A stretch of 49,752 nucleotides of DNA. Source: Sphingomonas sp. Leaf10 (lineage in GTDB: Bacteria > Pseudomonadota > Alphaproteobacteria > Sphingomonadales > Sphingomonadaceae). This document shows, one piece after another, positions 28,236 through 38,803 of the stretch. The translations under genes were made by a program, and so were the position numbers. The notes below the pieces were generated by a model. That model was not told where the DNA came from. It ran no database searches and saw only the letters and a program-made list of their open reading frames with translations. How positions within the stretch are numbered: the stretch's first letter is position 1; every line of letters begins with the position of its first letter. Location of the stretch: contig NZ_LMKE01000013.1 of the NCBI RefSeq assembly GCF_001421245.1, positions 202,292-252,043 of the forward strand, read 5' to 3'.

Positions 28236-28253
28236 CCTGATCGAGTCGCTATA

Positions 28254-29447
28254 TTACTTGTCGATGCCGCTGACAACCCCTGCGCCGACGGTACGACCGC
28301 CTTCACGGATGGTGAAGCGCTGGCCGACGTCCATGGCGATCGGTGCGATCAGCTTCACGCCCAGCGCGACTTCGTCGCCCGGCATGACCATTTCGGTGCC
28401 TTCCGGCAGTTCGATGGTGCCGGTCACGTCGGTCGTGCGGAAGTAGAACTGCGGACGATAGTTGGCGAAGAACGGTGTGTGACGGCCACCTTCGTCCTTC
28501 GACAGAACGTACACCGACGACTGGAAGTCGGTGTGCGGGGTGATCGAACCCGGCTTCGCCAGAACCTGACCACGCTCCACTTCGTCACGGGCAACGCCGC
28601 GGATCAGCGCGCCGATGTTGTCGCCGGCCTGGCCCTGGTCGAGCAGCTTGCGGAACATTTCGACGCCGGTAACGACGGTCTTGCGGACCGATTCGTGGAT
28701 GCCGACGATTTCGACTTCTTCGCCGACCTTGACGATGCCGGTTTCGACGCGGCCGGTGACCACGGTGCCACGACCCGAGATCGAGAACACGTCTTCGATC
28801 GGCATCATGAACGGCTTGTCCAGCGGACGTTCCGGCTGCGGGATCGACTCGTCGACCGCCTTCATCAGTTCCAGGATGGCTTCCTGGCCCAGCTTGGCGT
28901 CCGAACCCGACAGGGCGCAGGTGGCCGAGCCACGGATGATCGGAATGTTGTCGCCGTCGAATTCACGCTTCGACAGTTCTTCGCGGATTTCCATTTCGAC
29001 GAGTTCGAGGATTTCCTCGTCGTCGACCAGATCAACCTTGTTCAGGAACACGACCATGGTGGGAACGCCGACCTGCTTGGCGAGCAGGATGTGCTCCTTG
29101 GTCTGCGGCATCGGGCCGTCGGTGGCCGACACGACCAGGATCGCGCCGTCCATCTGCGCGGCGCCGGTGATCATGTTCTTCACATAATCGGCGTGGCCGG
29201 GACAGTCGACGTGCGCATAGTGGCGGTTGGCGGTCTCATACTCGACGTGCGCGGTCGAGATGGTGATGCCGCGCTCGCGCTCTTCCGGGGCCTTGTCGAT
29301 GTTGGCGAAATCGACGGCGACGCCGCCCATCGTGTCCGCCAGCACCTTCGTGATCGCGGCGGTCAGCGAGGTCTTGCCGTGGTCGACGTGACCGATGGTG
29401 CCGATGTTGAGGTGCGGCTTGTTCCGCTCGAATTTTGCCTTAGCCAT
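28254..29447 (-). CDS. tuf: Translation elongation factor Tu
   Basis: 397 residues. EF-Tu carries aminoacyl-tRNA to the ribosome. The GTPase motifs are GHVDHGKT (19-26), DCPGHADY (about 81-88) and NKVD (about 136-139); the effector region [13 protein letters not shown] and the C-terminal [19 protein letters not shown] are intact. It follows fusA after a 201-base gap containing two hairpins. Only one tuf copy lies in this window; a second copy elsewhere cannot be ruled out. Confidence 0.99.
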   Translation of the reverse strand: MAKAKFERNKPHLNIGTIGHVDHGKTSLTAAITKVLADTMGGVAVDFANIDKAPEERERGITISTAHVEYETANRHYAHVDCPGHADYVKNMITGAAQMDGAILVVSATDGPMPQTKEHILLAKQVGVPTMVVFLNKVDLVDDEEILELVEMEIREELSKREFDGDNIPIIRGSATCALSGSDAKLGQEAILELMKAVDESIPQPERPLDKPFMMPIEDVFSISGRGTVVTGRVETGIVKVGEEVEIVGIHESVRKTVVTGVEMFRKLLDQGQAGDNIGALIRGVARDEVERGQVLAKPGSITPHTDFQSSVYVLSKDEGGRHTPFFANYRPQFYFRTTDVTGTIELPEGTEMVMPGDEVALGVKLIAPIAMDVGQRFTIREGGRTVGAGVVSGIDK

Positions 29448-29547
29448 TTTCCTACCTTCTGATTCGAATTCGGTGCCGCCGGGGCCACGCGAACGCGGCC
29501 CTTTAGCGGGTGTTGTTTCGTAATGCCAGCCCCCGAACCGGGGACGG

Positions 29548-29570
29548 GACGACGAAGTAAATTCGTCGTC
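29548..29570. repeat. Hairpin in the fusA-tuf gap
   Basis: GACGACGAA (29548-29556) is perfectly mirrored by TTCGTCGTC (29562-29570) with a 5-base loop. It has no T-run and lies about 100 bases upstream of the tuf start. Confidence 0.5.
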
Positions 29571-29619
29571 GGACGGGACGGTCTGGTGACCGCCCCGCCG
29601 GCCGGCCTTTCGGCGTCTC

Positions 29620-29641
29620 GGAGCTAAGCTGCCTTAGCTCC
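29620..29641 (-). terminator. Hairpin directly after fusA
   Basis: GGAGCTAAG (29620-29628) pairs perfectly with CTTAGCTCC (29633-29641) around CTGC, 7 bases past the fusA stop. There is no T-run after it; it may protect or process the fusA 3' end. Confidence 0.45.
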
Positions 29642-29648
29642 GTGCGCC

Positions 29649-31742
<2,094 letters not shown>

Positions 31743-31762
31743 GATCGTGCTTCCTTAGCAAT

Positions 31763-31794
31763 GTGGGGAGCGAGGCATGACGCCCGCTCCCCAC
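31763..31794. terminator. Hairpin between rpsG and fusA
   Basis: GTGGGGAGCG (31763-31772) pairs perfectly with CGCTCCCCAC (31785-31794) around 12 bases. It lies in the 95-base gap, 20 bases before the fusA start, with no T-run on the minus strand. Confidence 0.45.
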
Positions 31795-31837
31795 GATATA
31801 GTCGGTTGCGTCAGCGGTGAAAAGCCACCGCCGAGAC

Positions 31838-32308
31838 TTACCAGCGGTAGTGCGAGAAGGCGCGGTTCGCTTCCGCCATGCGGTGCGTGTCTTCGCGCTT
31901 CTTCACCGCGTTGCCGCGGTTGTTGGCAGCGTCCATCAGTTCGCCCGACAGGCGTGCCGACATGGTGTTCTCGCTGCGATTGCGGGCCGAAGCGATCAGC
32001 CAGCGGATGGCGAGCGCCTGGGCGCGTTCGAAGCGGACTTCGACCGGCACCTGATAGGTCGCGCCGCCGACGCGGCGGCTGCGGACTTCGATGTTCGGCT
32101 TCACGTTGTTCAGCGCATCGTGGAACACGCCCAGCGGATCGCGCTTCGCGCGGCTCTCGACGGTTTCGAATGCCGAATAGACGATGCCTTCGGCGACGGA
32201 CTTCTTGCCGTCCAGCATCACCGAATTCATGAACTTGGTCAGAACCTCATCCCCGTATACGGGATCAGGCAGGATTTCCCGCTTTTCGGGACGACGACGA
32301 CGAGCCAT
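31838..32308 (-). CDS. rpsG: 30S ribosomal protein S7
   Basis: 156 residues from [44 protein letters not shown], the conserved S7 start, through [77 protein letters not shown]7 nucleates assembly of the 30S head. In E. coli it represses the str operon by binding the rpsL-rpsG gap; here that gap is 100 bases, with no obvious mimic of the 16S site. Confidence 0.98.
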   Translation of the reverse strand: MARRRRPEKREILPDPVYGDEVLTKFMNSVMLDGKKSVAEGIVYSAFETVESRAKRDPLGVFHDALNNVKPNIEVRSRRVGGATYQVPVEVRFERAQALAIRWLIASARNRSENTMSARLSGELMDAANNRGNAVKKREDTHRMAEANRAFSHYRW

Positions 32309-32408
32309 CAGATATTCCTTCAATCTTCAGCCGGTTCCCGAACCCGTCGGGGGCTTACTGGGGGTAGATGGACCTCATGTCCGCACTGGCGATCAGCGCG
32401 GCACGGGA

Positions 32409-32780
32409 TCACTTCGGACGCTTGGCGCCGTACTTCGAACGCGACTGGCGGCGATCCTTGACACCCTGCGTATCGAGCACGCCGCGCAGGACGTGGTAGC
32501 GAACGCCGGGAAGATCGCGCACACGACCGCCGCGGATCAGCACGACCGAGTGCTCCTGGAGGTTGTGGCCTTCACCCGGGATGTAGCTGATGACTTCGCG
32601 CTGGTTGGTCAGGCGAACCTTGGCCACCTTGCGCAGAGCCGAGTTCGGCTTCTTCGGGGTCGTCGTGTAGACGCGGGTGCAGACACCGCGCTTCTGCGGG
32701 TTCTGGTCCATCGCAGGGACCTTCGACTTGGCCTTCTGCGGTTCGCGGCCCTTGCGGACCAGCTGGTTGATCGTCGGCAT
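32409..32780 (-). CDS. rpsL: 30S ribosomal protein S12, with Arg at position 88
   Basis: 123 residues from [20 protein letters not shown]. The decoding-centre loop [13 protein letters not shown] (Lys43 kept) and the second loop [21 protein letters not shown] are clear. Counting from Met1, residue 88 is Arg (codon CGC at 32517-32519 on the minus strand), while E. coli and most bacteria have Lys there (GGRVKDLPGVRY). K88R is a known streptomycin-resistance change in other bacteria. The usual [11 protein letters not shown] loop is unchanged. It is the first gene of the superoperon, with a promoter about 170 bases upstream. Confidence 0.98.
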   Translation of the reverse strand: MPTINQLVRKGREPQKAKSKVPAMDQNPQKRGVCTRVYTTTPKKPNSALRKVAKVRLTNQREVISYIPGEGHNLQEHSVVLIRGGRVRDLPGVRYHVLRGVLDTQGVKDRRQSRSKYGAKRPK

Positions 32781-32951
32781 GAAGCCCTTCACCTTATCTT
32801 GCGGTTACTTTGCCGGAGCCGTTCCTGTCAGAAATGCGCAAAGGCCACGTGGGCGCTAACCCTCGGGGCCGATGTCTCCAGCAATGTTCAGCTCTTTGAA
32901 CCCACATGCAGGCCAGTGACGGCTACGACGCCGACCCAGCGGGACGCGCGG

Positions 32952-32980
32952 CCTATACAGACGCACCCCGGCCCGGTCAA
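32952..32980 (-). promoter_or_regulatory. Promoter of the rpsL superoperon
   Basis: On the minus strand TTGACC (32975-32980) and TATAGG (32952-32957) are separated by exactly 17 bases, close to sigma-70 consensus. The expected start is near 32945, giving a leader of about 165 bases before rpsL. No other candidate in the window matches as well. Confidence 0.7.
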
Positions 32981-33000
32981 TGGGACCGACATGCGAACGG

Positions 33001-33026
33001 GCGACGCAGGGGATACCCTACGCCGC
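33001..33026 (-). promoter_or_regulatory. Stem-loop element, copy 2 (upstream of the rpsL promoter)
   Basis: Minus-strand GCGGCGTAGGG...CCCTGCGTCGC, a hairpin with 4-base centre, matches the copy at 27751-27778. It lies about 20 bases upstream of the -35 box of the rpsL promoter and just after the terminator-like stem of the lipoprotein gene (33024-33051). Confidence 0.5.
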
Positions 33027-33051
33027 CCGCCGGTCCGGCCGATGCCGGGCG
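33024..33051 (-). terminator. Hairpin after the lipoprotein gene
   Basis: CGCCCG and CGGGCG enclose a CCGG..CCGG core, starting 2 bases past the stop at 33053. No T-run follows. Confidence 0.4.
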
Positions 33052-33052
33052 A

Positions 33053-33325
33053 TCAGTTCGCGGTGTTGCCCATCGTCGCGTTCATTGCGTCGGGGGTGTT
33101 GCCCATCATCGCGTCGCCGGCCGTCGTCACCGAATTGGCCTCGGTCTCCATCGGGTTGATCGCGATCATCTCATTCCCCGCCTCGCCATCGTTGCGGAAG
33201 GCGGCGTTGGCATAGACGTCGTTCGACACGACGTTCGCGTCGTTGGTGGTCGTAATCTCTTGCCCACCGCAGGCGCCGAGCAGCGCGAGGACGGGCAGAG
33301 CGGCAGCGGCGGCGAAGCGGGTCAT
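33053..33325 (-). CDS. Small Asn/Met-rich lipoprotein
   Basis: 90 residues. MTRFAAAAALPVLALLGACG is a lipoprotein signal with lipobox LGAC and Cys19. The mature part is rich in Asn, Ala, Met and Thr (NDANVVSNDVYANAAFRNDG and MMGNTPDAMNATMGNTAN) and looks unstructured. It resembles in composition the lipoprotein at 7142-7405, although the alignment is too loose to prove descent. It lies 63 bases after the MAPEG gene on the same strand. No function was recognised. Confidence 0.75.
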   Translation of the reverse strand: MTRFAAAAALPVLALLGACGGQEITTTNDANVVSNDVYANAAFRNDGEAGNEMIAINPMETEANSVTTAGDAMMGNTPDAMNATMGNTAN

Positions 33326-33388
33326 GGCAGTCTCCGATGGGATTTTCGGGTCAACGTCACAGCCCCCGCCCCGTTCCGCCTGGGTCCG

Positions 33389-33832
33389 TCAGCGCGCGGA
33401 GAAGCCGATATCGATCGCGAACCCGATCCACATTGCCGCCAGAATGCCGGTCGAAACGAGGAACAGCGCGAATCGCAGCCGCACGCGCCCCGCGAGATGC
33501 GCGATGCTGTGCCCCGCCCGCAGCGCGACATAGGTCCACGCCAGCACGACCTGCGCCAACCCCGCCAGCCCGGTCATCAACAGCAACGGCACGAGCGCGA
33601 AATACATCACCGGCAGTTCGAACAGGTTGGCGAGATTGGCGGCGGGACGTTCGACCGACCGGAAATAGGCGCGACTAGCGTCCGCATCGGCAAAGTCGCG
33701 CGCGGTCGGCGGTTGTCGGCGCATGTGCCCGACCCGCGCCCGCAACAGCGTAATGCTGACGATAAAGACGAGCGCGACCAACGCAAAGGTCGGCCATAGG
33801 ATCGCCCGCGTCATCATCATCGCCATCCCCAT
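33389..33832 (-). CDS. MAPEG-family membrane protein
   Basis: 147 residues with four hydrophobic segments (about 8-28, 68-86, 88-106 and 118-140). The RPAANLANLFELPVMYFALVPLLLMTGLAGLAQVVLAWTYVALRAGHSIAHL region matches bacterial MAPEG proteins (the ERxxANxxExxP-like and RxxHxxxH-like features), relatives of microsomal glutathione transferases. The enzymatic role of the bacterial members is mostly unknown. Several in-frame Met codons (33832, 33826 and after) make the exact start uncertain. Confidence 0.75.
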   Translation of the reverse strand: MGMAMMMTRAILWPTFALVALVFIVSITLLRARVGHMRRQPPTARDFADADASRAYFRSVERPAANLANLFELPVMYFALVPLLLMTGLAGLAQVVLAWTYVALRAGHSIAHLAGRVRLRFALFLVSTGILAAMWIGFAIDIGFSAR

Positions 33833-33904
33833 GCTTCGTGATCGATTTACCCCAGCGGACCGGCGGCGTACATCGGGTGGCCCGACCCATCCCAGAGGAA
33901 GATG

Positions 33905-34361
33905 ATGACCCCTGCCCTGCCGATCGAAGGTGGTTGCCGTTGCGGACAGGTACGGTTCCGGGTCGATACCGCGCCGATGTTCACCATGGCGTGCCATTGT
34001 CGCGGATGCCAGCAGATGAGCGGCAGCGCCTTCTCGCTGAACGTCGCGGTGCCGAGCGCCGCACTTACGGTCGTCGCGGGCGAAACCGTCATCGGCGGAC
34101 TGCACGGCGCGCAGATTCGCCATCATCACTGCGACCATTGCAAAAGCTGGCTGTTCACGCGGATCGAACCCGACCCCGGTTTCGCCAACGTCCGCGTCGG
34201 CGCGCTGGATGATCCCACGCCCTTCGCTCCGTTCATCGAGACGTGGACCGACGAAGCGTTGTCATGGGCGACGACCCGCGCGCCATCGCTATCCGCAGTT
34301 CCCGCCGCCCGAGGCGTTCGAACCGTTGCTGGCCGAGTTTGCCGCAAGCCAAAGCGGCTGA
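33905..34361 (+). pseudogene. GFA / CENP-V family zinc protein with a frameshift near its end
   Basis: The first 120 residues are a normal GFA-family (glutathione-dependent formaldehyde-activating enzyme-like) domain: EGGCRCGQVRFR, ACHCRGCQQMSGSAFS and HHCDHCKSWLFT give the zinc-binding cysteines. At about 34271-34290 (in ACGACCCGCGCGCCATCG) the frame must shift by one base: in the +1 frame the sequence continues RHRYPQFPPPEAFEPLLAEF and stops at 34359-34361. In the unshifted frame the protein would run on to 34540 with an Arg/Pro-rich tail and overlap the next gene by 139 bases. The ATG at 33905 has AGAGGA at a better distance than the one at 33902. This may be a true frameshift or a single-base sequencing error. 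Confidence 0.7.
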
Positions 34362-34401
34362 CGCGCTTTCACCGGACGGCGCCGGGCGATAGGAAGCGGC
34401 G

Positions 34402-35049
34402 ATGCGTATCCTGCTTGCCCTGTTGCTGCTGGCCTTTGCCGCGCCGGCATCCGCCCAGTCCGCCACCCGTGCCACGCCCGGCTATGTCCGGGTCCGGTTC
34501 GACACCTCGGCCGGGCCGATCATCGTCGCGCTCGATGTGAAGCGCACGCCGGCGACGTCGCGGAACTTCCTCGCCTATGTCGATGACGGGCGGTTCGACG
34601 GCACGGTCTTCTACCGATCCGCACGGCGCAAGGCCGACCCGTCGCTCGGCTTCGTACAGGGCGGCATCCGCACCGATGCACGACGCATCCTGCCGCCCTT
34701 CCCGCACGAGCGCACCGACAAGACCGGCGTCCGCCACGTCGACGGTGCGATCTCGATGGCACGGCGGCCCGAACCCAATTCGGCGGGCGGCAATTTCGTG
34801 CTGCTGGTCGGGGCGATGCCAAGCATGGACGCCAAAGGCGATTTTCTCGGCTATGCCGCGTTCGGCCGGGTGGTCGGCGGCATGCCGACGGTCAAACGCA
34901 TCCTCGCCAAGCCGACCGGCGGCGGATCGGACGCGATGAAGGGGCAGATGATCCTCGACCCGATCCGCATCGTGCGCGCAAGGCGCTTGGACGGGACGCC
35001 GAAACCGACCGGCGGGCCGAAACCGTGGCTGATCGACGTTCGGCGCTGA
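34402..35049 (+). CDS. Peptidylprolyl isomerase, cyclophilin type, secreted
   Basis: 215 residues. MRILLALLLLAFAAPASAQS is a signal peptide, so the protein works in the periplasm. The cyclophilin domain shows TSAGPIIVALDVKRTPATSRNFLAYVDDGRFDGTVFYRS, then GFVQGGIR and the GAISMARRPEPNSAGGNFVLLVGAMPSMD block; the usual active-site Arg and Gln (FYR...FVQGG) are present. It is a prolyl isomerase that may assist folding of outer-membrane and periplasmic proteins. AGGAAG precedes the ATG by 7 bases. It follows the damaged GFA gene. Confidence 0.92.
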   Translation: MRILLALLLLAFAAPASAQSATRATPGYVRVRFDTSAGPIIVALDVKRTPATSRNFLAYVDDGRFDGTVFYRSARRKADPSLGFVQGGIRTDARRILPPFPHERTDKTGVRHVDGAISMARRPEPNSAGGNFVLLVGAMPSMDAKGDFLGYAAFGRVVGGMPTVKRILAKPTGGGSDAMKGQMILDPIRIVRARRLDGTPKPTGGPKPWLIDVRR

Positions 35050-35079
35050 GTTTGCCTCTTCCGTTCGTAAAGCTCGAAA

Positions 35080-35706
35080 TTACCCCGCCGCCTGCATCTC
35101 CGCCATCGCCGCATCGTCCAGTTCGCTCGCCCGTTTGTGCGCCGGACGATCGGCGAGCCGCCCGATATAGGCCATGAACGCGTCCAGCTTCGGCAGCGTG
35201 CCGAACTGCGCCCCCCACATCACATGCGACCCCACATAGACATCGGCGGCGGTGAAGCGCTCGCCCGCGATATAGGGGTGCGCCGATACTGCGGCTTCGA
35301 GTACCGACACCACCCGGTCATAATCGCCATAGCCGACCATACGCTGCTGATCGTCGGTCGGCGTTACCCCCAGCGACCGGTTGGTGATCGCCTGTTCGAG
35401 CGGCCCGGCCGCGAAGAACATCCAGCGATAATAATTGGCACGCTCGTCCGCCGCCGGAGCAAGGCCGGCATTGGGAAAGGCGTCGGCGAGATAGGCGCAG
35501 ATCGCGGCGCATTCGGTGACGGTGCGACCGTCATGGACGATCGCCGGCACCTTCCCCATCGGGTTGATCGCCAGATAGGCGTCGGCCTTCATCGTGCCGC
35601 CATAGCCGAGGACTTCGGTCGTATAGTCCGCGCCGACCTCTTCCAGCATCCAGCGCGCGATCCGTCCGCGCGACATCGGGTTGGTGTACAGCGTCAGTCC
35701 GGCCAT
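35080..35706 (-). CDS. Glutathione S-transferase family protein
   Basis: 208 residues with the two GST domains: the thioredoxin-like half LTLYTNPMSRGRIARWMLEEVGADYTTEVL ... NPMGKVPAIVHDGRTVTECAAICAYLADAFP (glutathione site MGKVP and TEC) and the all-helical half from about 85. The N-terminal Ser in the MSRGR motif is the likely catalytic residue. It may conjugate or isomerise electrophiles in the cytoplasm. The start MAGLTLYTN is chosen because GGGGAA lies about 8 bases upstream; a longer start at 35724 is less likely. Confidence 0.9.
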   Translation of the reverse strand: MAGLTLYTNPMSRGRIARWMLEEVGADYTTEVLGYGGTMKADAYLAINPMGKVPAIVHDGRTVTECAAICAYLADAFPNAGLAPAADERANYYRWMFFAAGPLEQAITNRSLGVTPTDDQQRMVGYGDYDRVVSVLEAAVSAHPYIAGERFTAADVYVGSHVMWGAQFGTLPKLDAFMAYIGRLADRPAHKRASELDDAAMAEMQAAG

Positions 35707-35747
35707 GGCGTATTTCCCCTGCAATTCGATAGGAACAAAGATGGAAC

Positions 35748-36626
35748 CTATCCGCGCTTCGCGTCAAGTTCGCGATGCAGGAAAGTGGTCGTCCGCTCCC
35801 ATGCCAGCTTCGCCGCCGCCGCATCGTAGCGCATCGCCGAGGTGTCGTTGTTGAAGGCGTGATCGACGCCCGGATAGACATGGGTCGTCGCATCCTTGCC
35901 AGCCTTGCGCAGCGCCTCGCCCCACGGCAGCGCGGTCGCATTCACCCGTGCATCCTTTTCGGCGAGTTGCAGCATCAGTGCGGCGCGGACCTTGCCTGCC
36001 TCTGCCGGATCGGGCGCCGGACCGTAATAGCTGACCCCGGCGGTCAGCGCCGGATCGGCCACCGCCAGCCGGTTGACGAACGCCCCGCCCCAACAGAAGC
36101 CGACCGCGCCGGTACGGGTGCCGCCGCGCTCGCCGCGAGCCTTGGTGAGGAACGACTTCGCCTGCGCCAGCGCGAGGTCATAGTCGATCGTGCCGATCAG
36201 TACGCGGGCGCGATCCTCGTCGGTCGGTGTTCCACCCTGCGGCGCGAGGAAATCGGGGGCGATGGCACGGAAGCCCGCCAGTCCGACGCGGCGCGCGACA
36301 TCCTCGATATGCGCGTTCAGCCCACGATTTTCGTGGATGACCAGCACGATCGGCAACGGCCGCTTCATGTCCTTCGGCGCCGCAAAATAAGCGGTGGCGG
36401 GTTTGCCTGCTTCGGTGCCGCTACGCTTCGCGGTGTCGAGCCGCGGATCGGTCGGCGCAATCTGCTGCGCGGCAGCCGGCGAGGCCGCAATGCCCGCGAT
36501 CAGCGCTTCGGCAGCGGCGGCCGATCCGGCCAGCGCCACCATTTCCGCCATGAAGGCGCGCCGGTCGCGATGGTCGTGGGTAAAGGCGTCGTAAAGCGCG
36601 ATCGCGCGGGCACGAAGGTCGGACAT
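35748..36626 (-). CDS. Dienelactone hydrolase family protein with a twin-arginine-like N-terminus
   Basis: 292 residues. The alpha/beta-hydrolase core has the DLH nucleophile motif GFCWGG (Cys), the acid in VIHENRGL, and the His in VDHAFNND. The N-terminal part includes DRRAFMAEMVALAGSAAAAEALIAGIAASPAAAQ, which resembles a twin-arginine export signal (RRxFM followed by a hydrophobic, Ala-rich stretch), though it begins about 22 residues in. Such secreted DLH-like proteins (YghX group) are known, but their substrates are not. It lies 41 bases upstream of the GST gene on the same strand. Confidence 0.85.
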   Translation of the reverse strand: MSDLRARAIALYDAFTHDHRDRRAFMAEMVALAGSAAAAEALIAGIAASPAAAQQIAPTDPRLDTAKRSGTEAGKPATAYFAAPKDMKRPLPIVLVIHENRGLNAHIEDVARRVGLAGFRAIAPDFLAPQGGTPTDEDRARVLIGTIDYDLALAQAKSFLTKARGERGGTRTGAVGFCWGGAFVNRLAVADPALTAGVSYYGPAPDPAEAGKVRAALMLQLAEKDARVNATALPWGEALRKAGKDATTHVYPGVDHAFNNDTSAMRYDAAAAKLAWERTTTFLHRELDAKRG

Positions 36627-36682
36627 GGCTGCTCACTCCCGATGGGACAGCGGCAGCCTAACCGATTGACCCCGATACGCAA

Positions 36683-36717
36683 ACGGCCCCGCCGCTCGAT
36701 GCGAGCGACTGGGCCGT
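36683..36717 (-). terminator. Terminator after trcR
   Basis: ACGGCCC (36683-36689) pairs with GGGCCGT (36711-36717), with an inner stem CGCTCG/CGAGCG. On the minus strand it is followed by TTTGCG. It lies 20 bases after the trcR stop. Confidence 0.65.
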
Positions 36718-36737
36718 CCAGACCGTTCGGGTGCGGC

Positions 36738-37415
36738 TTAGCGCTTGAACGGATCGAAGAACGAGGGCGAAACCTCGGGCAGTTCGCCGCGCTCGGCCAG
36801 TTCGGCGTCGCGCGCCGCCTGGGTCCGTTCGTTGCGAAGCTGTTCGATCAGCGCCTCGCGGTCACCTTCCAGCCGGGTGTCGGTCGGCGCCTCGATGCCG
36901 GCGGCCTTCGCCGCCTTGCCGACCAGCGCGTCGAGTTCGCGCTGCGAGCACAGGCCGAGCGTCACCGGATCCTTCGGCACGATGTTGCCGATGTTCCAAT
37001 GGGTGCGGTCGCGGATCGCGGCGATGGTCGTACGGGTGGTGCCGATCAGCTTGCCGATCGCGCCGTCACTGATTTCCGGGTGGTTGCGGATGATCCACGC
37101 GATGCCGTCCGGCTTGTCCTGCCGCTTGCTGACCGGGGTGTAGCGCGGCCCCTTGGTCCGGCGGACCTGTTCCGGCCCCTTCATCATGATCAGGCGATAG
37201 TCGGGGTTCTTCTGCCCCTTCTCGATCTCTTCCATCGTCAGTTCGTGCGCGCGCACCGGATCGCGGCCGGTCAGCTTGGTCGCGGCGGTATCGTCGGCGA
37301 TCGCCTGCACTTCGAGGACGTGCAGGCCACAGAAATCGGCGATCTGCGGAAAGGACAAGGCGGTGTTGTCGACCAGCCAGGAAGCGGTCGCGTGCGGCAT
37401 CAGCGGCTGGGCCAC
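36738..37415 (-). CDS. trcR: Cell cycle transcriptional regulator TrcR (DUF1013)
   Basis: 225 residues starting at GTG (37413-37415), chosen because homologues start with the sequence MAQPLMPHATASWLVDNTALSF and CGGAG is at the right distance. The core FCGLHVLEVQAIADDTAATKLTGRDPVRAHELTMEEIEKGQKNPDYRLIMM and the helix-turn-helix-like SDGAIGKLIGTTRTTIAAIRDRTHWN are highly conserved in alphaproteobacteria. It is a DNA-binding regulator named for its cell-cycle role in relatives; targets here are unknown. A terminator-like hairpin sits 23 bases upstream of the start. Confidence 0.92.
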   Translation of the reverse strand: MAQPLMPHATASWLVDNTALSFPQIADFCGLHVLEVQAIADDTAATKLTGRDPVRAHELTMEEIEKGQKNPDYRLIMMKGPEQVRRTKGPRYTPVSKRQDKPDGIAWIIRNHPEISDGAIGKLIGTTRTTIAAIRDRTHWNIGNIVPKDPVTLGLCSQRELDALVGKAAKAAGIEAPTDTRLEGDREALIEQLRNERTQAARDAELAERGELPEVSPSFFDPFKR

Positions 37416-37437
37416 GACGGGTCTCCGAAATAGAAAG

Positions 37438-37458
37438 GGCCGCCCAAACCGGGCGGCC
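37438..37458 (-). terminator. Terminator of the quinone oxidoreductase gene, just upstream of trcR
   Basis: On the minus strand GGCCGCCC pairs perfectly with GGGCGGCC around GGTTT and is followed by CTTTCTATTTC. It ends the gene at 37533-38540, but its T-tract runs into the trcR ribosome site, so it could also act as an attenuator. Confidence 0.75.
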
Positions 37459-37532
37459 ACGTTGGATACGGACTTAGTACCGCTGGCCGCAAAGGGCAAG
37501 CGGTCGCAGGATTTGGCGATGTACCGCGCGGT

Positions 37533-38540
37533 TCAGGCGGCGTCGGCGATGGTCAGCACGATCTTGCCGACATGATCGCCCGCTTCCATCCGGCGATGCG
37601 CCTCATCCGCTCGGTCGAGCGGAAAGGTCTTGTCGATCACCGGACGCAGCCGCCCCGCCTCGATATGCGGCCATACGGTGCGCGACAGTTCGTCGGCGAC
37701 CATTTCCTTGAACGCCGCGTCACGCGCGCGCAGCGTCGACCCGGTCAGGATCAGGCGACGGCGCATGATATCCCACAGCGGCACGGTGGCACTCGCCCCG
37801 CCCTGCACCGCGATCGAGACGTGGCGGCCACCCTCGGCCAGACACTTGATGTTTCGGGGCACATAATCGCCACCGACCATGTCGAGCACGACGCTGACGC
37901 CCTTGCCACCGGTGATCTCGGCGACGCACTCGACGAAATCCTCGGTGCGGTAATTGATCGCGTGTGCCGCACCCAGGTCGAGTGCCGCCTGCGCCTTCGC
38001 ATCGCTGCCGACGGTGACGATGACCTCCAGACCGAAGACGCGCCCGAGCAGGATCGCCATCGTGCCGATGCCGCTGGTGCCGCCATGGATCAGCACCGTG
38101 TCCCCCTCCGCCGCGTAACCGCGTTCGAACAGGTTGGTCCACACCGTGAACAGGGTTTCGGGCAAGGCCGCCGCTTCGACCATCGACAATGCTTTGGGCA
38201 CGGGCAGACACTGACCGGCCGGCACCGTGGCATATTCGGCATAGCCCCCGCCCGCCAGCAACGCACAGACCGGCTGGCCCAGCCAGTGCGGCTCGACCCC
38301 CTCGCCCAAGCCTACGACCTCGCCCGCAATCTCCAGACCGGGGATGGACGGCGCGCCGGGCGGCGGCGGATAACCGCCGGTCCGTTGCAGGACGTCGGGC
38401 CGGTTGACCCCGGCGGCGGCGATCCGGATCAGCACCTCGCCCTGTGCCGGGCGCGGCGTGGGACGCTCGACGATCGTCAGAACCTCCGGACCGCCGGGTT
38501 CGGCCGGATCGATCGCACGCATCGCCGCTGGTACATCCAT
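37533..38540 (-). CDS. NAD(P)H quinone oxidoreductase, PIG3 family
   Basis: 335 residues of the zinc-free quinone oxidoreductase group. GGPEVLTIVERPTPRPAQGEVLIRIAAAGVNRPDVLQRTGGYPPPPGAPSIPGLEIAGEV is the PIG3-type N-terminus, and VLIHGGTSGIGTMAILLGRVFG is the NADPH-binding loop. The C-terminal FKEMVADELSRTVWPHIEAGRLRPVIDKTFPLDRADEAHRRMEAGDHVGKIVL is typical. It probably reduces quinones with NADPH. AGGGGAAC precedes the ATG at 38540 by about 6 bases. It is transcribed away from the DUF1192 gene. Confidence 0.9.
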   Translation of the reverse strand: MDVPAAMRAIDPAEPGGPEVLTIVERPTPRPAQGEVLIRIAAAGVNRPDVLQRTGGYPPPPGAPSIPGLEIAGEVVGLGEGVEPHWLGQPVCALLAGGGYAEYATVPAGQCLPVPKALSMVEAAALPETLFTVWTNLFERGYAAEGDTVLIHGGTSGIGTMAILLGRVFGLEVIVTVGSDAKAQAALDLGAAHAINYRTEDFVECVAEITGGKGVSVVLDMVGGDYVPRNIKCLAEGGRHVSIAVQGGASATVPLWDIMRRRLILTGSTLRARDAAFKEMVADELSRTVWPHIEAGRLRPVIDKTFPLDRADEAHRRMEAGDHVGKIVLTIADAA

Positions 38541-38605
38541 ATAGTCGTTCCCCTGCACGGCGGCGTTATTGACATCGACGGCCACAGGGTCAACGCTGCA
38601 TCGCG

Positions 38606-38803
38606 ATGGAACCCGACGAAAATGTTAACCATGTTCGTGGCAACCTGCTCGCCATGCTGTTGCGCGAGGATCTCGACCCGTTGTCACAAGACGAGCTGAC
38701 CGCGCGTATCGCCGCGCTGGAGAGCGAAATCGCGCGATGCCGTGCGCGAATCGACGCGGCGCGCAGCCACCGGGCCAGCGCCGATGCGCTGTTCCGGTCA
38801 TGA
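38606..38803 (+). CDS. DUF1192 family protein
   Basis: 65 residues: MEPDENVNHVRGNLLAMLLREDLDPLSQDELTARIAALESEIARCRARIDAARSHRASADALFRS. The acidic start, LREDLDPLSQDELTARIAALESEIARCRARI and the coiled-coil centre are typical of DUF1192, a small alphaproteobacterial family without known function. The helix from about 28 to 55 is likely a coiled coil. It lies 113 bases before clpA on the same strand. Confidence 0.85.
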   Translation: MEPDENVNHVRGNLLAMLLREDLDPLSQDELTARIAALESEIARCRARIDAARSHRASADALFRS

